DNA from: Syntrophaceae bacterium UBA6112
GTDB taxonomy: Bacteria > Desulfobacterota > Syntrophia > Syntrophales > UBA5619
DNA length: 9,987 bases
Direction: 5' to 3'
Assembly (NCBI GenBank): GCA_002423465.1
Contig: DIWG01000040.1
Coordinates: forward strand, 29,847 to 39,833
Shown here: positions 7,093-9,987 of the stretch, in pieces
Position numbering within the stretch: position 1 is the stretch's first letter
Layout: every line of letters starts with the position of its first letter
The notes under the pieces: model-generated
Seen by the model: only the letters and a program-made list of their open reading frames with translations
Told to the model about the DNA's origin: nothing
Database searches by the model: none
Translations under genes and position numbers: made by a program

Positions 7093-7439
7093 TGCAATAC
7101 CCCTTTCTTTGGCTGGTTTGAGAAAGTTTCTTTGGTATCCGTAATGTCCGGTGACGTCATGACTGGAGTTGAACTTGCTATTCTGAGGGAGAAGGATACA
7201 AAGTGTGCCCCTTGCAAGTCAAGGAGTTTTTAATACAGGGGTTTTTACCAAAGCACCCGGCGCCGAAACAGGAAGCGATTTCGCTGGGAGGGGCACGCTG
7301 ACGGCAACCCGGCGCTCATCGGAAGGCTGTTGCCGATCACCCTTTCCAAAATGCACGGGCCGGTGAAGAGGCCCCCCGATTGACATGAACGGCCGTCACT
7401 GGTAAGAAAAAGCGCAAGGATGGATGAAAGAGGGGAACG
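7093..7439. other. 347-bp divergent intergenic region between lipoprotein and AOR genes
   Basis: No convincing gene. The AT-richer left part (to about 7250) should hold the lipoprotein promoter. The GC-rich right part is a likely AOR leader with several pairings: AGCG/CGCT (7274-7284), GGCAAC/GTTGCC (7303-7308 with 7328-7333) and ATCGG/CCGAT (7318-7322 with 7333-7337), the last two mutually exclusive. A 9-bp direct repeat ACCCGGCGC occurs at 7255-7263 and 7307-7315. A plus-frame stretch from a TAA at 7231 to a TGA at 7381 is open for 49 codons and looks mildly coding (it includes NPALIGRLLPITLSKM) but lacks a good start. It could be a gene remnant or chance. AGAGGGG before the ATG at 7440 is the ribosome binding site. 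Confidence 0.6.
7193..7222 (-). promoter_or_regulatory. Candidate promoter for the lipoprotein gene
   Basis: On the minus strand TTGACT (7217-7222, 5 of 6 consensus) is followed 18 bp later by TATCCT (7193-7198, 4 of 6). The resulting leader would be about 95 nt. It contains a perfect 8-bp palindrome TGACGTCA (7152-7159) overlapped by GTCATGAC (7156-7163), which could be an operator. Weak to moderate. Confidence 0.3.
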
Positions 7440-9191
7440 ATGAACGGCTGGTGGGGCAGGATTCTGCGGGTCGATCTGACGACGGGGGTTTGGGAAGCCC
7501 AGTGCCCGACTTTTGAGGTTTACCGGGAGAGCCTCGGCGGACGGGGGCTGGCGGGCCGGTACCTTGAGCCGGAGGTCACGCGCCGCTGGGACGATCCCGC
7601 CATGCCGTTGCTCCTGTTCACCGGGCCGCTGGTCGACACCGCGTCGCCGACGTCGGGAAGAATGACGATCATGTCCCTTTCGCCGCTCACCGGAACCGTC
7701 GGCGACTGCTCCGTCGGCGGGAGTCTCGGGACTCTCCTGAAAAAGGCGGGATGGGACGGGGTCGTCATCACCGGCCGGAGCCCCCGTCCCTGCGGGATCG
7801 AGATTGCCGGCGAAAGTGTTACGCTGACGGACGCCTCCGGGATGGCCGGGCTTTCGACATCCCGGATCTTCGAGATACTCCACGGTCGGGGCGCCGCCGC
7901 AGCGACGGGGCCGGCCGCCGAGAACGGCGTCGCCTTCGCGAACGTGATGGTGGACGGCCATTTTGCGGCGGGAAGGAACGGTCTCGGCCTTTCGTTCGCC
8001 GCGAAGAATCTCCGGTACATTACGGCGACGGGACACGGGAAAACCGCCGTCGCCGATCCCGAAGACCTGCAGGACGCCATCGATGACATCCGCCGCTTGT
8101 TGTCCGCCTCGCCCGCCCTCCTCGGAGAGTTCGGGATCGCCGAATTCGGGACGCCGGCCCTCTACGATTTGACCCATGCCCGCCGGATGATGCCGACGGC
8201 CAATTTCCGCGAAACCTTCTTTTCGGCGGCGCCCTCGCTCAACGCCCCCGCCCTCCGGGAACGGTATCTTCCGAAGAGGACGGGCTGCCGGGGTTGCCCG
8301 ATCCTCTGCAAGAAGATCGCGGCGGACGGGAGACCCCTCCCGGAATTCGAAACCCTCTCCCATTTTACCGCCCTGCTGGAAAACGAAGATCTGGAAACCG
8401 CGATGGCGGCAAACCGCCTCTGCAACGAGATGGGAATGGACACGATCTCCGCTGCGGTAACGCTCGCCTGCCATTCTGAAATCGAAGGGGTAAAACTCTC
8501 CTCCGCGGACATTCTCGCCCTTCTTGATGCGATCGGCCGGGGGAAAGGGATCGGCGCCGAACTTGGCCGGGGTTCTGCGGCCTACGCCGCCTCCCGCGGA
8601 CGTCCCGACTGCGCCCTAACGGTCAAGGGACAAGAGCTTCCCGCCTACGACCCGCGCGGTGTGTGCGGCATGGCCCTGGCTTACGCGACCTCGACCCGGG
8701 GAGGCTGCCATCTCCGGGCCTACCCCATCGCGCATGAAATTCTGCGAAAACCCGTGGCGACGGACCGGATGAGCTTCAGCGGCAAGGCCCGGATCATCAA
8801 GATCGCCGAGGATCTGAACGCCGCCGTCGACTCGCTCACGGCCTGCAAGTTCGTCTTCTTCGCCGCCTCCCTCGAAGAGTACGCCAAGGTCTTCCGGGCC
8901 GTGACCGGCGCTCCCTCCTCCGCGCAGGATCTCCTGAAGATCGGGGAGAGGATCGTCTACCGGGAGAGGATGATGAACGCCCGAAACGGCTTCACCGTCG
9001 AGGACGACGATCTGCCGGGGCGCTTTTTCACGATGCCCGGCTCGGAAAGGGAACACATCCTTGTACCGCCCATCGACCGGGGGGCCTTTCTCGATGCGCG
9101 CGCCCGCTACTATGCCATCCGCGGTCTGGACAAGAAGGGGATGCCGACACGGGCAAAGGCGGAGGAACTGGGAATCACGTGGAAAAGCTGA
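7440..9191 (+). CDS. Aldehyde:ferredoxin oxidoreductase family protein (tungsto/molybdopterin enzyme)
   Basis: AOR-family enzymes oxidise aldehydes to carboxylic acids, or run in reverse, passing electrons to ferredoxin through a bis-pterin tungsten (or Mo) centre and one [4Fe-4S] cluster. At 583 residues it is close to the family norm. The N-terminal pterin-binding domain shows GRILRVDLTTG (6-16), LGGRGLAGRYL (32-42), FTGPLVDTASPTSGR (60-74) and a Gly-rich VGGSLGTLLKKAGWDGVVITG (92-112, in part). AAGRNGLG (176-183) follows. The cluster ligands are C-x2-C-x3-C at Cys283, Cys286 and Cys290, plus a fourth, Cys469. The active-site region keeps PEFET (301-305) and RGGCHLRAYP (420-429). The usual DxxGLC around the fourth Cys reads DSLTAC (464-469). 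No signal peptide, so cytosolic. The ATG follows AGAGGGG at short spacing. Its 3' end overlaps the next gene by 13 bp, implying translational coupling. Substrate and metal cannot be told from sequence. Confidence 0.94.
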   Translation: MNGWWGRILRVDLTTGVWEAQCPTFEVYRESLGGRGLAGRYLEPEVTRRWDDPAMPLLLFTGPLVDTASPTSGRMTIMSLSPLTGTVGDCSVGGSLGTLLKKAGWDGVVITGRSPRPCGIEIAGESVTLTDASGMAGLSTSRIFEILHGRGAAAATGPAAENGVAFANVMVDGHFAAGRNGLGLSFAAKNLRYITATGHGKTAVADPEDLQDAIDDIRRLLSASPALLGEFGIAEFGTPALYDLTHARRMMPTANFRETFFSAAPSLNAPALRERYLPKRTGCRGCPILCKKIAADGRPLPEFETLSHFTALLENEDLETAMAANRLCNEMGMDTISAAVTLACHSEIEGVKLSSADILALLDAIGRGKGIGAELGRGSAAYAASRGRPDCALTVKGQELPAYDPRGVCGMALAYATSTRGGCHLRAYPIAHEILRKPVATDRMSFSGKARIIKIAEDLNAAVDSLTACKFVFFAASLEEYAKVFRAVTGAPSSAQDLLKIGERIVYRERMMNARNGFTVEDDDLPGRFFTMPGSEREHILVPPIDRGAFLDARARYYAIRGLDKKGMPTRAKAEELGITWKS

Positions 9192-9987
9192 TCCATAAAT
9201 ACACACGGAAACTGGTCGCGGCGGGATATGCGGAGGCAGGAGCGCCGCTGATGGGCGCCGTCGACACCGAGATCATCTGGAACCGGGACGACCCGGCGCG
9301 CCGCGTCCTCGAGGAGGTCTTCGCGGGGCTCAACATCCAGTCGCTTCTTTTCTGCCGGCCCGCCGAGCCCTACCGGACGGTCGTCGATTTCCTCGCCGGG
9401 GATGCCGACGGGGCGATCTTCCCGGAAGATACGGAAACCCGGACCTTCTTCCACGACCTTCCCGTTGCGCCGCTGTTCGCCGCGCGGGAGATCGTCGCCG
9501 CCCTGAAGGAGCGCAAATGCGTCATCATTCCTCGGCGGGGGATCGTCACGTTCGGAACGGTGAGCCCGGAGCAGGCCTTCATCACCTTCTGTTCCGTCTG
9601 TTTCGCCGCTTTCGTCAAATTCTTCGCCGATTGCCTCGCGGATGTCCGCAAGGGGAGGATGGATCCGCGGTGGGAGGCCGCATTCTCGCAGGCGATCGAG
9701 TACATCGACCGGCCGCTGATAACCGCGCCGAAGCTTGCGACGGGGCCCTTCGGCAATGCGGAGGCAGTCCTGGGGGCGATAGAGGAAGCGGGGCGTGCGA
9801 CCGTTGCCTGTCGCCTGGTCGATTCCTATTTCGGGAACATCTCCCTCCTGGCCGGGAAGGTCCTTTACATCAGCCAGACCGGGAGTTCCCTCGACGGGCT
9901 CGCCGGCTGCATCGACGCGGTCCCGCTGGACGGCTCCTCCTGCGCCGGGATCACCGCCTCCAGCGAATTTTCCGCCCACCGCCAGAT
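9179..9987 (+). CDS. Class II aldolase/adducin-like protein, N-terminal part (3' end off the window)
   Basis: Open from a GTG at 9179 to the edge, 269 codons visible. The right part (about residues 196-269) has the start of a class II aldolase/adducin domain: YFGNIS (217-222), ISQTGSS (231-237) and ITASSEFSAH (258-267). These match the family's substrate-phosphate binding and catalytic-Glu segments (GN, TG, SSE of fuculose-phosphate aldolase). The left part (about 1-155) also resembles this fold: a helical start, SLLFCRPAEPY (55-65) where aldolases have HTHP, and ALKERKCVIIPRRGIVTFG (108-126) where they have the LRNHGVVVxG strand. The metal-binding histidines are absent there. I infer a degenerate aldolase domain fused before an intact one. 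GTG is chosen for its position before the conserved region; GGAGGA (9161-9166) lies 12 nt upstream and the overlap with the AOR stop suggests coupling. The next in-frame ATG (9251) would remove 24 residues. Substrate unknown; context suggests aldehyde chemistry. Confidence 0.85.
   Translation, partial: MEKLIHKYTRKLVAAGYAEAGAPLMGAVDTEIIWNRDDPARRVLEEVFAGLNIQSLLFCRPAEPYRTVVDFLAGDADGAIFPEDTETRTFFHDLPVAPLFAAREIVAALKERKCVIIPRRGIVTFGTVSPEQAFITFCSVCFAAFVKFFADCLADVRKGRMDPRWEAAFSQAIEYIDRPLITAPKLATGPFGNAEAVLGAIEEAGRATVACRLVDSYFGNISLLAGKVLYISQTGSSLDGLAGCIDAVPLDGSSCAGITASSEFSAHRQ

Noticed and set aside
7255..7345. SAH or SAM riboswitch upstream of AOR, suggested by CCGGCGCTCATC and GGCAACC strings
   Set aside because: Only short strings agree; the rest of the conserved cores and pairing order cannot be found, and AOR has no methyl-cycle role.
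7245..8474. Long minus-strand open frame (409 codons) opposite the AOR gene and its leader
   Set aside because: Antisense to a clear AOR coding sequence; low-complexity Gly/Arg/Pro-rich translation and no recognisable family.
9110..9979. Minus-strand open frame (289 codons) opposite the aldolase-like gene
   Set aside because: The plus strand here encodes conserved aldolase motifs; the antisense product is charged low-complexity sequence.

Overview
The window carries seven protein-coding genes: five complete and two cut by the window edges. Gene density, moderately high GC in most genes, and the mix of a multi-PAS sensor, an HD-GYP protein, an aldehyde:ferredoxin oxidoreductase (AOR) family tungsto/molybdoenzyme and a lipoprotein suggest a Gram-negative anaerobe. 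A deltaproteobacterium (Desulfobacterota, for example a syntroph or sulfate-reducer relative) is my best guess. That assignment is inference from gene content only; there is no rRNA or other phylogenetic marker here.

Layout. Bases 1-1177 (minus strand) hold the N-terminal 392 codons of a PAS-repeat sensor whose output domain lies outside the window. A textbook sigma-70 promoter (TTGACA, 17 bp, TATAAT) directs transcription into it, with the predicted +1 on its GTG codon. Diverging from it, 1378-3105 (plus) is adenine deaminase, preceded by a leader that can fold into a bulged hairpin. It converges on a two-gene minus-strand unit: a 218-residue polytopic membrane protein of unknown function (5183-5839), then, 28 bp downstream, a membrane-anchored GAF/HD-GYP protein (3178-5154). 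Further right on the minus strand is a 366-residue lipoprotein (5992-7092). Divergent from it, after 347 bp without a recognisable gene, an AOR-family oxidoreductase (7440-9191) overlaps by 13 bp a class II aldolase/adducin-like protein that runs off the right edge (9179-9987).

Functional links. The left half is mostly signalling (PAS sensor; HD-GYP protein that may hydrolyse cyclic di-GMP) around a purine-salvage enzyme with no obvious link to either. The right half is a probable redox/carbonyl-metabolism operon: AOR plus an aldolase-fold protein, suggesting shared aldehyde chemistry. The most notable items are the aldolase-like protein, which appears to carry a degenerate aldolase domain before an intact one; the possible leaderless start of the PAS sensor; the large insertion inside the HD-GYP core; the unassigned membrane protein paired with that HD-GYP gene; and the structured leader of the AOR gene. 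I found no CRISPR array, insertion sequence, tRNA or rRNA, and no clearly new system.
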